This document shows, piece by piece, positions 52,466-62,071 of a stretch of 64,000 bases of DNA. The DNA comes from Candidatus Obscuribacterales bacterium. GTDB lineage: Bacteria > Cyanobacteriota > Vampirovibrionia > Obscuribacterales > Obscuribacteraceae. A program made the position numbers and the translations under genes. The notes below the pieces were generated by a model. The model searched no databases. It was not told the DNA's origin and saw only the letters and a list, made by a program, of their open reading frames with translations. Every line of letters begins with the position of its first letter. The first letter of the stretch is position 1. The stretch covers positions 1 to 64,000 of the forward strand of contig JAIEQI010000008.1 of NCBI GenBank assembly GCA_019747875.1. The letters run 5' to 3'.

Positions 52466-52783
52466 AGTTTGACGCTCCCTGAATTGGCGTTAGTAAATGA
52501 CGCTCCAACAGGAGTACATTCTCCCGGTGGACTTCAAGCAGATGCAAATGCGTTGCTCGAATGCAATAATCATTACTGACCATGCGGGAAACCGTTATGT
52601 GTGAGAATGTCTAAAAGGCTGTCGCAATTGCCTAAAGCAAAATGCACCATTGTGTGGTGAAATCTCCCGAAATTCTCCCTGGAGTTTCGTTCTGGGATTC
52701 ACTGGAACGCTCACGCGTTCGAATCGCCCAGCTTAGTTTTTGGTATCAGCTTTAATTGTTGTTCTAGATTCGAGTAATTTAGC
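52466..52783. other. 318-base spacer
   Basis: The only structure I see is a GAACGC-TCAC-GCGTTC hairpin near 52703-52718, which may end the leftward pilin-like operon. No gene is seen. Confidence 0.45.
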
Positions 52784-54202
52784 TTATAGTTCTTGCCAGG
52801 AGATTACTCTATAACCATCGTTGGGATTGATTGAGCACGTCGGCACGGCTTGTGTAGTGACTGGGTATGTCAGACCAGAGTTTGGATCACTCAACATTTT
52901 ATCGTAGAAGAACTCTGCGCCATTATCCAAGACGACGGCTTTAGCTAATACCGCACCATACATTTTGCCGCCATTATCGAAGTGGACGAGGGCATTTGGT
53001 GCGTAGACTACGCCGGTGAACTGCTTGCCATTATCCAGGTGAACATCTTCAGAGCCTGAATACCAAATGCGCAAATCGGATGGTTTACCACTTGAGACAT
53101 TAATAGTTCCTTTGAAGTCAACTTTGGCACTGGCTCCTTCAACAAAAATATCCACGGGTCCTGAACTAATGGTTATATTCTGAGATGCTAGCGTAGTTAC
53201 CTTATACATTCCCTTTGTGACGTTTCCGCTGGATGGCAGATTGGCAGCGCCGGCATGTGGAGGTATGGTTATTTTTGGAATTGGAGTTGAAGCGAAGTTC
53301 TGGCGAAGTGGTTCCTGCTCGCCTTTGTTATTCAATACATTTATCTTGCCAGATCCTCCTCCGGTGCCGATCACTGCGTTCGGAGCGGTGCCGCTGGCCG
53401 TTAGAGTTTCGTAAACCTTTGCACTCTTTCCTGTGATGTTGCCACTGCCTGCCGCTCCAAATGTTTGTACTTTGCCGCCGATGTTTGAATTTCCTAAATC
53501 GATGCTGCCATTCGCGGCAACGTCACCGCCTACTGTCTCTTTGCTTGTTTGTGGATTTCCACCTTTTGAGGAATCATATCCATATGTTTTTATCGGTGTG
53601 CTTGGAGTATTTCCGGTCACGTTCGTGTAAGAAGCCAGCGCATACTGGAAGATGGGTACTTGTTGAGTTGTTTGCCCGCCGTTTGGATTGCTTGTCACAA
53701 CGGGCATTAATACCACTCGGATCGATTTTGTAAAACCAGTCGCCATGGTTGAGTCAACGCGCAATACACGCCATGGCGTTGGCGATGCTCCTAATTGATA
53801 AGGTCCTGCTGGGACCGAGGTTGTAGCAGGCAGCGTGCTGTCTAGGGCGTCCCAGTAACAAGATGCAGTTTTGGGACAATTGACCGCACTGACAGTCACC
53901 ATGCAGTTATTTACACCAGCTGGCAGTAAGTTACTTGGCATATAGACAGTCCTGGAAAAATTTCCATTTTGAACGTCAATAGTTGAACGAGTTCCAGCGT
54001 TGGCAAATTGGTCAACGGCCCAGTCTACGGTGCTCTCTGCCGCTGTTCGGGCAATGCTTGCCGTTCTTGCTATTGTCGTTCTTTGGTAGGAAGGTAGAAC
54101 TGAGCCAAACATTGCGGTTAAAAGCAAACCACAAAGTAAGCATAGAATTAGCATAGTAACGACAGCTGAGCCGGTCGGGTTTCTCGTAGAGATCTGTGAC
54201 AT
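52784..54202 (-). CDS. PilX-like pilus assembly protein with repeat-rich C-terminus
   Basis: The 472-residue protein has an N-terminal segment GSAVVTMLILCLLCGLLLTA, one membrane helix of the PilX type with no clean prepilin cleavage box. The mature part carries many Gly/Asn/Ser-rich strand repeats (GSIDLGNSNIGGKVQTFGAA, VIGTGGGSGKINVLNNKG) and later VDFKGTINVSSGKPSDLRIW. This suggests a beta-helix or polymer-forming surface domain. It follows the prepilin pair at 54220 and 55170 on the same strand. Confidence 0.65.
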   Translation of the reverse strand: MSQISTRNPTGSAVVTMLILCLLCGLLLTAMFGSVLPSYQRTTIARTASIARTAAESTVDWAVDQFANAGTRSTIDVQNGNFSRTVYMPSNLLPAGVNNCMVTVSAVNCPKTASCYWDALDSTLPATTSVPAGPYQLGASPTPWRVLRVDSTMATGFTKSIRVVLMPVVTSNPNGGQTTQQVPIFQYALASYTNVTGNTPSTPIKTYGYDSSKGGNPQTSKETVGGDVAANGSIDLGNSNIGGKVQTFGAAGSGNITGKSAKVYETLTASGTAPNAVIGTGGGSGKINVLNNKGEQEPLRQNFASTPIPKITIPPHAGAANLPSSGNVTKGMYKVTTLASQNITISSGPVDIFVEGASAKVDFKGTINVSSGKPSDLRIWYSGSEDVHLDNGKQFTGVVYAPNALVHFDNGGKMYGAVLAKAVVLDNGAEFFYDKMLSDPNSGLTYPVTTQAVPTCSINPNDGYRVISWQEL

Positions 54203-54219
54203 AGATTTTCCTCCAGTAC

Positions 54220-55155
54220 CTAATTAGGGTTGGCTGCCGTTGTCGACATTATTTGATTGCGCATATAAACTTCAGTCTTAAATGGAATCGTCGCCCGCTC
54301 TCCTTGGTTTGCTACGACGGTAGCGCTAGCGTTAAAATTTCGAACCTCCATGTTTAGTACGACACCTGTATAGGCCGCCATGTTCGTTGAATTGATTGTT
54401 GACGCATCAACAGGTCCTGCATTTGGATTCGTAGAATCGACAAATTCGAATATATTTAGGTTGTTGGCTCGCATAGGACCGATGATCCCTTTGGTCAGAA
54501 TAATTGGTCCGCTAACTGGGGGGCAATTGATTGACGCTGGATTAGCCGCAAGGTTTGCGGGGTTAGCCCCTGGAAATTTCCATAGCTCCATGATGAACTC
54601 ATTGGGATGATTTGCCGCGTCTGGATCTGGAACGACTCGGTAAACATGTGTTTCCATATTGTCTTGCACTGTTCCAACCGGAGGCGATCCCAGCCCGACG
54701 GGAATGGCTGTCGGAAAACCATTAGCGTCGAATGTAGGAACTTGCACGATGAGAGTAGTTCTTGAAAGAGCTATAGGCCAAGGTCCCGTCCATCCAGCGG
54801 GTGCACCCGCACTTCCATATAAAGGATCCGTCGCTGGGTCTGGAAATTGCAGTGCATTGCCAGCTGCTCCACCGGCTGTCTGACTAGTCAACTTGCCTTG
54901 CATCGTTCCTGATGTGACCATATTGCCGTAGATATCGCCAAACGAACGAGCCATTCGCACGTCTCGGCCAATAAACTCGGCAACTTTTCGGATACTTTCA
55001 ATGGCGCTGACTTTGTTCTCCAGCCGCCGAGAGATTTTCGCATTAGCAGTAAGCATGCCGAAGATTGCAACTGATACTAGCAGCATAATGACTGTCACAA
55101 CGAGAAGTTCCACCAAGGAAAGTCCACTGTCTTGTCGAGGAGTGTGCTTAGACAT
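54220..55155 (-). CDS. Type IV prepilin-like protein (PilW-like)
   Basis: The 311-residue protein starts at ATG 55155, with GAGGAG six bases upstream. The type III signal is GLSLVELLVVTVIMLL with Gly before the cleavage and Glu at mature position 5. The PilW-like globular part contains RKVAEFIGRDVRMARSFGDI. The next gene upstream is PilV-like and the next downstream PilX-like, matching the minor pseudopilin operon order. Confidence 0.85.
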   Translation of the reverse strand: MSKHTPRQDSGLSLVELLVVTVIMLLVSVAIFGMLTANAKISRRLENKVSAIESIRKVAEFIGRDVRMARSFGDIYGNMVTSGTMQGKLTSQTAGGAAGNALQFPDPATDPLYGSAGAPAGWTGPWPIALSRTTLIVQVPTFDANGFPTAIPVGLGSPPVGTVQDNMETHVYRVVPDPDAANHPNEFIMELWKFPGANPANLAANPASINCPPVSGPIILTKGIIGPMRANNLNIFEFVDSTNPNAGPVDASTINSTNMAAYTGVVLNMEVRNFNASATVVANQGERATIPFKTEVYMRNQIMSTTAANPN

Positions 55156-55169
55156 GTTTTGCTCCTCAA

Positions 55170-55751
55170 TTAAATGTGTATTCCGTTCTTCGTGATCATC
55201 GTTGAAACTGACAGTGTTTTCGGACTGGCGGTGCCTCTTTGCCAAGTTACGTTTACTGTGACTGTGATTGGTCCATTCGCGCCGCCCGTCTGGGAAAATG
55301 AACGAGTACATGTACCTACGAATTGGCCATTGATGGAAGCATCTGAGTAAGACAGATCCGTATTCATACCGAGCGGGCGCATGCCAGAGGTTAACGTTTG
55401 GCTTGCTGTAATCGGAAGCTGCTGAGGGGAAGATGGCGGATACAGATTTACCAAATTCACGAGCCCCTGGGGTGACATTCCGGTCCATGTCTGGTTGCGT
55501 GCTTCATCGATCGCTTCCTGGGCAATTGACGAAGCAAGAATCTGGTTTTGCGTTGCAGACGTTGCTCTCAGTGAAGTGGAGTATCCTTCAAAAAGCGCAA
55601 GAGACACCAGTGCTGCCATCACCAGTGCTACCAATAACTCAACGAGTAAGAACCCCTGCGACCTGTTATTAATACGCTGAGTTGTCTGTGATGCTGATTT
55701 AGTCTCTAGATTCCTTTTCCTAATGTATTGGTCCGAAGCAAAAACAGTCAT
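55170..55751 (-). CDS. Type IV prepilin-like protein (PilV-like)
   Basis: The 193-residue protein has a prepilin box QGFLLVELLVALVMAAL with Glu at mature position 5. The globular domain has the AIAQEAIDEARNQTW-type helix typical of the PilV group. It is 14 bases upstream of the PilW-like gene. These minor pilins would help prime fibre assembly or make a type II-like pseudopilus. The start is ambiguous; the N-terminus before the box is unusually long at 32 residues. Confidence 0.8.
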   Translation of the reverse strand: MTVFASDQYIRKRNLETKSASQTTQRINNRSQGFLLVELLVALVMAALVSLALFEGYSTSLRATSATQNQILASSIAQEAIDEARNQTWTGMSPQGLVNLVNLYPPSSPQQLPITASQTLTSGMRPLGMNTDLSYSDASINGQFVGTCTRSFSQTGGANGPITVTVNVTWQRGTASPKTLSVSTMITKNGIHI

Positions 55752-56420
55752 ATACTAACCATCCTCCCCCCAAGCGCTACGGTTTATTTGAAGTCGTGCT
55801 AGCTAAATTCCCGACCCCCATTTCTATTATTCCTACAATCCGCTTGAAAACCCCCCTCCTCTTCGTTTCAGGGCACGATTTTGGCAACTGTGTTACACCT
55901 GTTCTCGTTAACACTTTAGGGCTGAAACAGTGTTACCTCGTTTGCGTAAAACGAAGTGTCTGACGCTGTTGTGGGCGCGACTGCTTTTTCGGAAAATCAG
56001 AAAAGTAAAATTTCCAAATATCCCTAATGCCACTAAATATGGAGCTCAAGAGTAGAGTGAACACATTTTGTGTAAAGAACACCTGGTTTGACTGCTATTG
56101 CAAATGTTTTTCAGTAACAGGAGTTTTTTGCTTCGATCAGCAATGTTGTCTCAATCACGTGCTGATTAATGGGGGATCTGTTGAGAACTTTTCCAAGAGC
56201 TAGAGGAGCCTTATTTCAAAGTGAATTGCAGCATTTGGTGAATTCGCAAGAATTCATTAATGGCATTGGCTAACCAGTTGATTTCAGTGTTAACCTTGAG
56301 ATAAGGAGTCTGACCAAATATAGTTATTTGGGCACCGGCTCGGTTCATTTTTTGAACTCTGTTGGTTCAAATAGCGGCACACCTCCGGTCAGATTTGTGG
56401 GATACCACCACAGGACCACA
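55752..56420. other. 669-base spacer between divergent genes
   Basis: The left part has a GTGTTAC-type direct repeat (about 55890-55950). The leader of the LuxR gene is long. I see no gene, and promoters were not clear. Confidence 0.4.
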
Positions 56421-57125
56421 ATGATAAACAACGTCCAGAAGCGAACAGTTTACATAGTAGAGCGGCATGAATTACATAGAACCGGTTTTCGTCTGATCCT
56501 TGAGAAAGATGAGCGCCTTTCTGTATTGGGAGATGCAACCGATTTAGAGAAAGCGATGGAGGATATCCGTTTTAGCAGTCCTTCAGTTGTGATTGTTGGA
56601 ATCAGCGATCCGGTGAGAGACGCATACTTATGCGAGGTATTGAAGCAGAGTTTACCCGAAACACAAATTCTAGTACTTTTTGATGACATAGATTTTTCGA
56701 CCATAAATTTGTTTGTGGCCGCTTCTGTGACTGGATTCTCGAGTAGGAGTGTAAATATTGAGGTCTTGCTCATTGCTGTTCATGCTCTTGGTGGTGGCAG
56801 TATGTGGTTTAGCCCGCCAGCGGCTTGTGCGTTTGTAGAACTCATGCGTAATTCTGTCCAAGATTCGAGCACCGCAAAGGTTATCCTCACCGATAGAGAA
56901 AGAGAAATTCTAAAAAGGTTAGTTCATGGCATGACAAACCGCCAAATTGCGGAAGAATTACAGCTAAGCATTGAGACAATCAAAACTTACATCCGACGAA
57001 TAATGGATAAGTCTTCAATTCGCAATAGGCGCGAATTGAAACAGCAATACCGCAAGCGTGGCTTGCTACTGTCTTCAAAAGAAAAGCCGAAAGGCAAAAC
57101 TCAACGAACGCCGAATGTTGGATAA
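56421..57125 (+). CDS. LuxR/NarL regulator with a non-phosphorylatable receiver
   Basis: The 234-residue regulator starts at ATG 56421 with AGGA upstream. The N-terminal receiver has lost the acid pocket: VYIVERHELHRTGF has Glu-Arg for the usual acidic pair, VVIVGISDP has Gly where the phospho-Asp should be, and GFSSRSV has Ser for the Lys. The C-terminal LuxR helix-turn-helix is intact (LTDREREILKRLVHGMTNRQ, IAEELQLSIETIKTYIRRIM). It may work by dimerisation or protein contact rather than phosphorylation. It is convergent with the TPR-matrixin gene. Confidence 0.88.
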   Translation: MINNVQKRTVYIVERHELHRTGFRLILEKDERLSVLGDATDLEKAMEDIRFSSPSVVIVGISDPVRDAYLCEVLKQSLPETQILVLFDDIDFSTINLFVAASVTGFSSRSVNIEVLLIAVHALGGGSMWFSPPAACAFVELMRNSVQDSSTAKVILTDREREILKRLVHGMTNRQIAEELQLSIETIKTYIRRIMDKSSIRNRRELKQQYRKRGLLLSSKEKPKGKTQRTPNVG

Positions 57126-57133
57126 TCGGCTGG

Positions 57134-58900
57134 CTATTTGTAGAGTTCGTTTATTCGTTTGCGATCGTTTTCTGAAAGCGCGTTCTGCCCGGAACGGGAA
57201 CCTGAATAATACATCACATCATTTGGAGATGAGCTGTGCGAGAGCCCGAGCGAGTGACCAAATTCGTGCAACGTTACTCCATATAAATGTTCCGCATCAG
57301 TATTTGAATTCTTTGTTGGAGCAAGTAACTTTAGATTGTGTCGCCGCTGACCGCTAGCGTTGGTCGCGTAACCTGTTGTCCCAGCTGCGAATGAGTGTTC
57401 CATTTTGTCCTTGCCTTCAACCCACTCAATGGAAATGTTGGCTCTATCGGCACTTTGTACTTTTTCAAAAGTGACGTGACCTTCGCAAGCGGATGTCCAC
57501 TCGTTCATAACTCTCTGCACAATGCCATCATAATCCAGGCTTGGATCTGCCGGCTCTGCCCAGTTTGATGTTGCTGATCCTATGTCTGGAACAAAAACCT
57601 TTAGTGGCATTTCGGATTTTGCAAAGTGTGGACGATCCGCCACTGTGTTAGATGCCTGTTTTTCCCTTGCCCGCGTTTTTTCAAAATCGTCTTTGTAGTA
57701 AGCAATGGCTTCTCGGTAAGATTTCGATTTCTCATCGCTGGGAAATCGATCGACATACGCGACTCTAGCTGCTTGGACTTCTTCAAGTTTTCCGAGTTGT
57801 CCTGCCATAGACATTATTCCGATTAGCCCATCTTTGTCCGATGGATCATAATCGTCAGCACGCTTGTACGCTGCTAGCGCATCTTCATATTGGGATGCTT
57901 TAGCTAGATAGTATCCCATGTACTGTTCGTTGTTCGCACTTTGACCTCGATTCTGAAGTTGTTTGCACAACGTAAGGAGGGTACTAGCGCGTGAAGCACC
58001 GGATGCATTCTTGATGGCAATCATCAAGTTTCTCTCGCTTGCATTTGCGAGAATTGTATTGTTCGAGATCGCTTTCTCATCTCCAATTTGTACGAGCAGT
58101 CCGTCGATTTCTTTTTCATTCGAATAATCGCTGCGCGAGTCCCGTTTGAGCTTCCACAAGAGTTCCGATGCCTTTGCTGAGCTTCCCATTTCTGCGGTCG
58201 CCTGTGCGATTCTCTTCTGGCATTTGAAGGCAATTTCGTTGTCCAATGATTGCGCTTTCTGGAAGGATGCGACGGCATCTTCCCATTTTGATAACTGGGA
58301 TTCAATGAGGCCTTTATTGAACCAAACGCTGCCTGAGTCCGGCCAGAGTTTTATCGCCTCCTTTATGGTGGCAAGGGCTTTTGTATTGTCGCCATGAGTG
58401 GAATACTCTCGTGCCTGTTCGTCTAACTCGTAACCTTTGAACTGGTTGCTTCTTTCGTCTAGCCTCTTTCGCCAGGAGGAATCGGACTTTTGAAATTCGC
58501 TTGATGTTCGCTCTGCGGGTTTGGATTTTCCAATGTCGAATCCGCTGAAGTCAGGCTGGCGTCTTGTGGGTTGGGCTGAGGCAGCTGATGCGGTCTTTGC
58601 AGGTGTTTGCGTGCCGGACTTGGCCGCGAGTTTATCAACGAGCTTTTGGTAATTAGCTTTCGCCTCTTCCAGAGCTTTTTTATTTCCGGTTTTTTCAATA
58701 AGAACCAATGCACGTTTGTAGAGTACGGCTGCCCGTTCTAAATCGCCCGTCTGGTAACACTTGGAAATTTCCTCATAGAGTTTGTCGAGGCTATATGATT
58801 CGATGGCTTCTTTTGCCGGTGGTGCTGCAGCTATTGCTGTTCCTGGTGCGAAAAGGTAAATTCCCAGAAGTAGCGATGCTATTTTTCTTCTATTACTCAT
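57134..58900 (-). CDS. Secreted TPR protein with C-terminal matrixin protease domain
   Basis: The 588-residue protein has a signal peptide at residues ~1-24 (SLLLGIYLFAPGTAIAAAPP). The N-terminal half has TPR-type units (YQTGDLERAAVLYKRALVLI, GDNTKALATIKEAIKLWPDS, WEDAVASFQKAQSLDNEIAF, YEDALAAYKRADDYDPSDKD). The C-terminal ~170 residues are an M10A-type metalloprotease with the zinc motif LHEFGHSLGLSHS (HExGHxxGxxH) and the Met-turn PNDVMYYSG. This would degrade or bind extracellular protein. Fusion with TPRs suggests a scaffolded partner. Confidence 0.88.
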   Translation of the reverse strand: MSNRRKIASLLLGIYLFAPGTAIAAAPPAKEAIESYSLDKLYEEISKCYQTGDLERAAVLYKRALVLIEKTGNKKALEEAKANYQKLVDKLAAKSGTQTPAKTASAASAQPTRRQPDFSGFDIGKSKPAERTSSEFQKSDSSWRKRLDERSNQFKGYELDEQAREYSTHGDNTKALATIKEAIKLWPDSGSVWFNKGLIESQLSKWEDAVASFQKAQSLDNEIAFKCQKRIAQATAEMGSSAKASELLWKLKRDSRSDYSNEKEIDGLLVQIGDEKAISNNTILANASERNLMIAIKNASGASRASTLLTLCKQLQNRGQSANNEQYMGYYLAKASQYEDALAAYKRADDYDPSDKDGLIGIMSMAGQLGKLEEVQAARVAYVDRFPSDEKSKSYREAIAYYKDDFEKTRAREKQASNTVADRPHFAKSEMPLKVFVPDIGSATSNWAEPADPSLDYDGIVQRVMNEWTSACEGHVTFEKVQSADRANISIEWVEGKDKMEHSFAAGTTGYATNASGQRRHNLKLLAPTKNSNTDAEHLYGVTLHEFGHSLGLSHSSSPNDVMYYSGSRSGQNALSENDRKRINELYK

Positions 58901-59056
58901 TGGTTAGTTTCCAGTAGCGACAAGAGATCCATTATTGTATTGCAGAATTGCATCCTAGATCTTTCTTTGTCAAAGGTTCGAGACTTTTCGATTTTCGATC
59001 AGTGCACAGCGTGGCTAGAAGCGGGCGAGCTTAGGATTTTAAGGGGGACTCTCTAA

Positions 59057-59085
59057 TTGCTTCCCGCTGGTATACATGGCATAAT
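59057..59085 (+). promoter_or_regulatory. Candidate promoter of fabI
   Basis: TTGCTT, then 17 bases, then CATAAT with a TGG extended element just before it. It lies 30 bases upstream of the fabI start. Confidence 0.5.
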
Positions 59086-59114
59086 CACGTTCCATCACTG
59101 AGGGAGGATGAGTT

Positions 59115-59912
59115 ATGCCGCTGTTGGAAGGCAAAAAAGGAATTATTTTCGGAGTTGCCAACGAACACAGTCTGGCATGGCATTGCGCTCAACGTTTTTA
59201 TAAAGAGGGCGCCGAACTCGCGTTTACTTGCTTAGACGAGAACACTGAAAAGAAAGTCCAGCCACTGCTCGAATCTATCAATTCAGATTTTCTTGAGCGT
59301 TGCGACGTGACTGACGAAGCGCAGATACAAGCGGTGTTCGACAAATTAAAGAAGCAGTGGGGACGTGTTGATTTTGTTATCCATTCAGTTGCTTATGCTG
59401 ATCCAAATGAACTGAGCGGGCATTTTGTTGATACAAGCAGGGATGGTTTCAAGACCGCTCTAGATGTGAGTACATACTCGCTAATCTCGGTGTGCAAATA
59501 TGCGGTGCCGTTGATGCGAAATGGTGGAAGCATAGTGACACTGAGTTATTATGGTGCTGAGAAAGTGGTGCCAACATACAATGTTATGGGCGTCGCAAAA
59601 GCTGCGTTGGAATCAGCGGTGCGTTATCTCGCTCATGATTTGGGAGATAAAGACATACGGGTGAACGCCATTTCTGCCGGTGTTGTGAAGACGGTTTATG
59701 CGATGGGCATAGCTGCATTTCGTGAGGTGCTTCAAATCGTTGCTGAGACGGCGCCTCTGAAACGTAATGTAAGCGCCGATGAAATCGCTCAGTCAGTGTT
59801 GTTTCTAGCCAGCGATCTGTCCACCGGAATGACAGGCGAAATTATGCACGTGGATTGCGGAGCCAGCATCATGGCTCATAGCTGGAAGCCGGGTGCGTCG
59901 GAACATCATTGA
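59115..59912 (+). CDS. fabI: Enoyl-ACP reductase (NADH)
   Basis: The 265-residue enzyme performs the last step of each fatty acid elongation round. It is a divergent short-chain dehydrogenase: cofactor loop FGVANEHSLAW and IHSVAYA with the active Tyr region LSYYGAEKVVPTYNVMGVAK (Tyr-x6-Lys). The start ATG 59115 has GGGAGG nine bases before it. FabI is the target of triclosan and isoniazid-type drugs. It stands alone, with a promoter-like pair at 59057. Confidence 0.95.
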   Translation: MPLLEGKKGIIFGVANEHSLAWHCAQRFYKEGAELAFTCLDENTEKKVQPLLESINSDFLERCDVTDEAQIQAVFDKLKKQWGRVDFVIHSVAYADPNELSGHFVDTSRDGFKTALDVSTYSLISVCKYAVPLMRNGGSIVTLSYYGAEKVVPTYNVMGVAKAALESAVRYLAHDLGDKDIRVNAISAGVVKTVYAMGIAAFREVLQIVAETAPLKRNVSADEIAQSVLFLASDLSTGMTGEIMHVDCGASIMAHSWKPGASEHH

Positions 59913-60155
59913 TCTCGTGATCTGTTGACATAGCAGTGCCATCGCATATGGTGATAATATTGTGATCGAAACGGAAGCAATTTCCGAGAAGGATTGCCAA
60001 ACACGGGTCCTTTCTTCACGTTTCTGGACAGTTAGCGGCGACGAACGTCAATTGTTGGAGCTGTTCTGCCGCCACCAGTTGTTGCACCGGGCAGCGCTTT
60101 CTCTCTGACGAGGCACTATCGTGGTCCGGGCAAATTTTTCGATTCCTAAAATCTT

Positions 60156-60227
<72 letters not shown>

Positions 60228-60305
60228 ATGGTTATCCATTATACACAAGCTATTGCTGCAGCCATTGTAAGAGGCTGTCAACATATTTAGGACGTGCAAA
60301 GATTG

Positions 60306-60334
60306 TTGGCAGCGAACACTTGAGAATCTATATA
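60306..60334 (+). promoter_or_regulatory. Candidate promoter of the Gly/Asp/Arg-rich secreted protein
   Basis: TTGGCA (60306-60311), 17 bases, then TATATA (60329-60334). It leaves a leader of about 50 bases to the ATG at 60390. Confidence 0.5.
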
Positions 60335-60389
60335 AATGATATACTTTCCCTTTCCAAACTCTGGAAGTGCCTCAATAGGAGTGGCTTTT

Positions 60390-61544
60390 ATGCTGAATAA
60401 GAGAACGATCTTGACCTTGGGCTTGACAATGTTGTTGGCGGCGCCGCAATTTTGGTCTGACGCTTCTGCCCAACAAGGCAACCCAAATGTCACTATGACT
60501 CTCTATCAAGTTGTTCGCCAAGGGGATGGAAAGCAATACATCATTTCCAAATCTGGTAAGCCTGTCTATGTTCCGGGCTTGAACATCGCTCCGAATGCCA
60601 CGCAGATAGCAGTTTACAGAGATACCAACAACAACTTCTGGTACATTGACGTCAATGGAAGACCCGTAGCGGTTACGCATGACCAGCTTCAATGGGTTGC
60701 TACGCAAGTAAATCCGCAGCAACAGCAGAATAATTCAGGCTCCAGTGGCTCCAATAACTCGAACGGCGGAGGCAGTGGTGGTTCGGCTCTAATGACTGGA
60801 GTCGCTGCAGCTACAGGCGCAGCTATTGGAACAAGCCTGGCACAACCAAACTATTATGGTCTTCCATACGGAACTCCGGTTTATCGCAATCCAGCTGGTG
60901 GCTACTATTACCACGGTAATGGCGGCAATCAGGTAACGGTGAACCACACCACCGAATTGAACAATGTCTCCAATCAGTGGAACTCACAGACGAACTATAA
61001 CGATATGACGCGAAGAACAAACGTCAATACCGGCAATGTCAACGCTGCCAATGTTGATGGAGACGGTGATGGACGGCGGCGCCGCCGCAGAGATGGCGAC
61101 GCTAACCAAGTCAGCCAGGACGGAGCGGGTAATCGCCGCGGCGTTAATGGCGATGATAACAATGGTGGCGGTGGTCGTTTTGGCCGCGGTGACGGTGGAA
61201 ACGGCGATGGCGGAGCTGGTGAAGGCAACGGACGTCGTCGCCGAGGCGGAGACGGAGATGGAGATGGTGGCGCCGGTGATGGCAACAATGGACGTCGTCG
61301 CAGAGGCGGTGATGGAGATGGTGGACCTGGCATGACCGCCGGCGATGATGGTGGACGCCGTCGTGGAGACGGTGATGGCGGTCGCGGCGGAGATGGCGGT
61401 CGCGGCGGAGATGGCGAAGGTGGTCGTCGAGGAGATGGCGATGGCGGTCGTCGAGGAGATGGCGATGGCGGTCGTCGAGGAGATGGCGATGGCGGTCGTC
61501 GAGGAAATGGCGAGGGCGGTCGTCGAGGTGGCGGTCGTCGTTGA
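60390..61544 (+). CDS. Secreted protein with long Arg/Gly/Asp repeat tail
   Basis: The 384-residue protein starts at ATG 60390 behind AGGAG. Signal peptide: [20 protein letters not shown]. Residues ~25-110 form a small domain ([40 protein letters not shown]) repeated loosely. A Gln/Asn/Ser linker and Gly-rich membrane-like segment ([15 protein letters not shown]) follow. The last ~160 residues are almost only R, G, D and N, in units like GRRGDGDG of 24 bases repeated from 61422 to 61530. The tail is highly charged with alternating plus and minus, as in some biofilm or phase-separating proteins. I do not recognise the family. Confidence 0.7.
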   Translation: MLNKRTILTLGLTMLLAAPQFWSDASAQQGNPNVTMTLYQVVRQGDGKQYIISKSGKPVYVPGLNIAPNATQIAVYRDTNNNFWYIDVNGRPVAVTHDQLQWVATQVNPQQQQNNSGSSGSNNSNGGGSGGSALMTGVAAATGAAIGTSLAQPNYYGLPYGTPVYRNPAGGYYYHGNGGNQVTVNHTTELNNVSNQWNSQTNYNDMTRRTNVNTGNVNAANVDGDGDGRRRRRRDGDANQVSQDGAGNRRGVNGDDNNGGGGRFGRGDGGNGDGGAGEGNGRRRRGGDGDGDGGAGDGNNGRRRRGGDGDGGPGMTAGDDGGRRRGDGDGGRGGDGGRGGDGEGGRRGDGDGGRRGDGDGGRRGDGDGGRRGNGEGGRRGGGRR

Positions 61545-62071
61545 CCGATAATCACCTTTGATTGCCTGGGAAGAATCCAGATTCATCTGTGCAGAGTAGG
61601 AAATCCTGCCATGCGCACGGCTTCCTTGGATTCGACAGTCAAATCTTCAACCTTATGGGAATCTGCACAAAAATAGAATCTATATAAAAATAGATGAGTG
61701 CGCTTGCAGCTGTGCATATGTCAACGAACCCATCTTCAGATGCGATCGTGGCAAGTTAGGTTCGCATCGTAAGAAAATCTCATCCTCATTCCAAAGTAGG
61801 ATAGTTGATCAGCCTTCCGGCTGGTGTTAATAGATTGCTATTGAGAAATTGCCCTAACCGGACCGGGCTCTGCATAAGCATGTATTTTTGCAATCCCTCC
61901 AAAGACGTATCGAAATGTTGGCTCTGAAGCAGAATCGCAACAGTATGAATCCATCGTTCAGACGATGAATACGATAATCCTAATTGGTTATCCTAGTTAC
62001 AGAGATTAAACGTGCCGGCAACCGCAGGGCAATTTGTTTGCAGTGCCGACAAAAAGATAAGGAGCGAAGTA
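61545..62071. other. 527-base spacer
   Basis: I see no gene or clear repeat. A short AATCTATATAAAAATAGA segment near 61676 may be part of a promoter for the next pair. Confidence 0.35.

Noticed and set aside
59913-60155. Structured ncRNA such as 6S, tmRNA or RNase P between fabI and tRNA-Thr
   Set aside because: I could not find conserved core segments, and the spacer is too short for tmRNA or RNase P.
60984-61586. Antisense Ala/Ile/Ser and Pro/Arg-rich frames over the RGD-rich tail
   Set aside because: Shadows of the repetitive plus-strand coding sequence.
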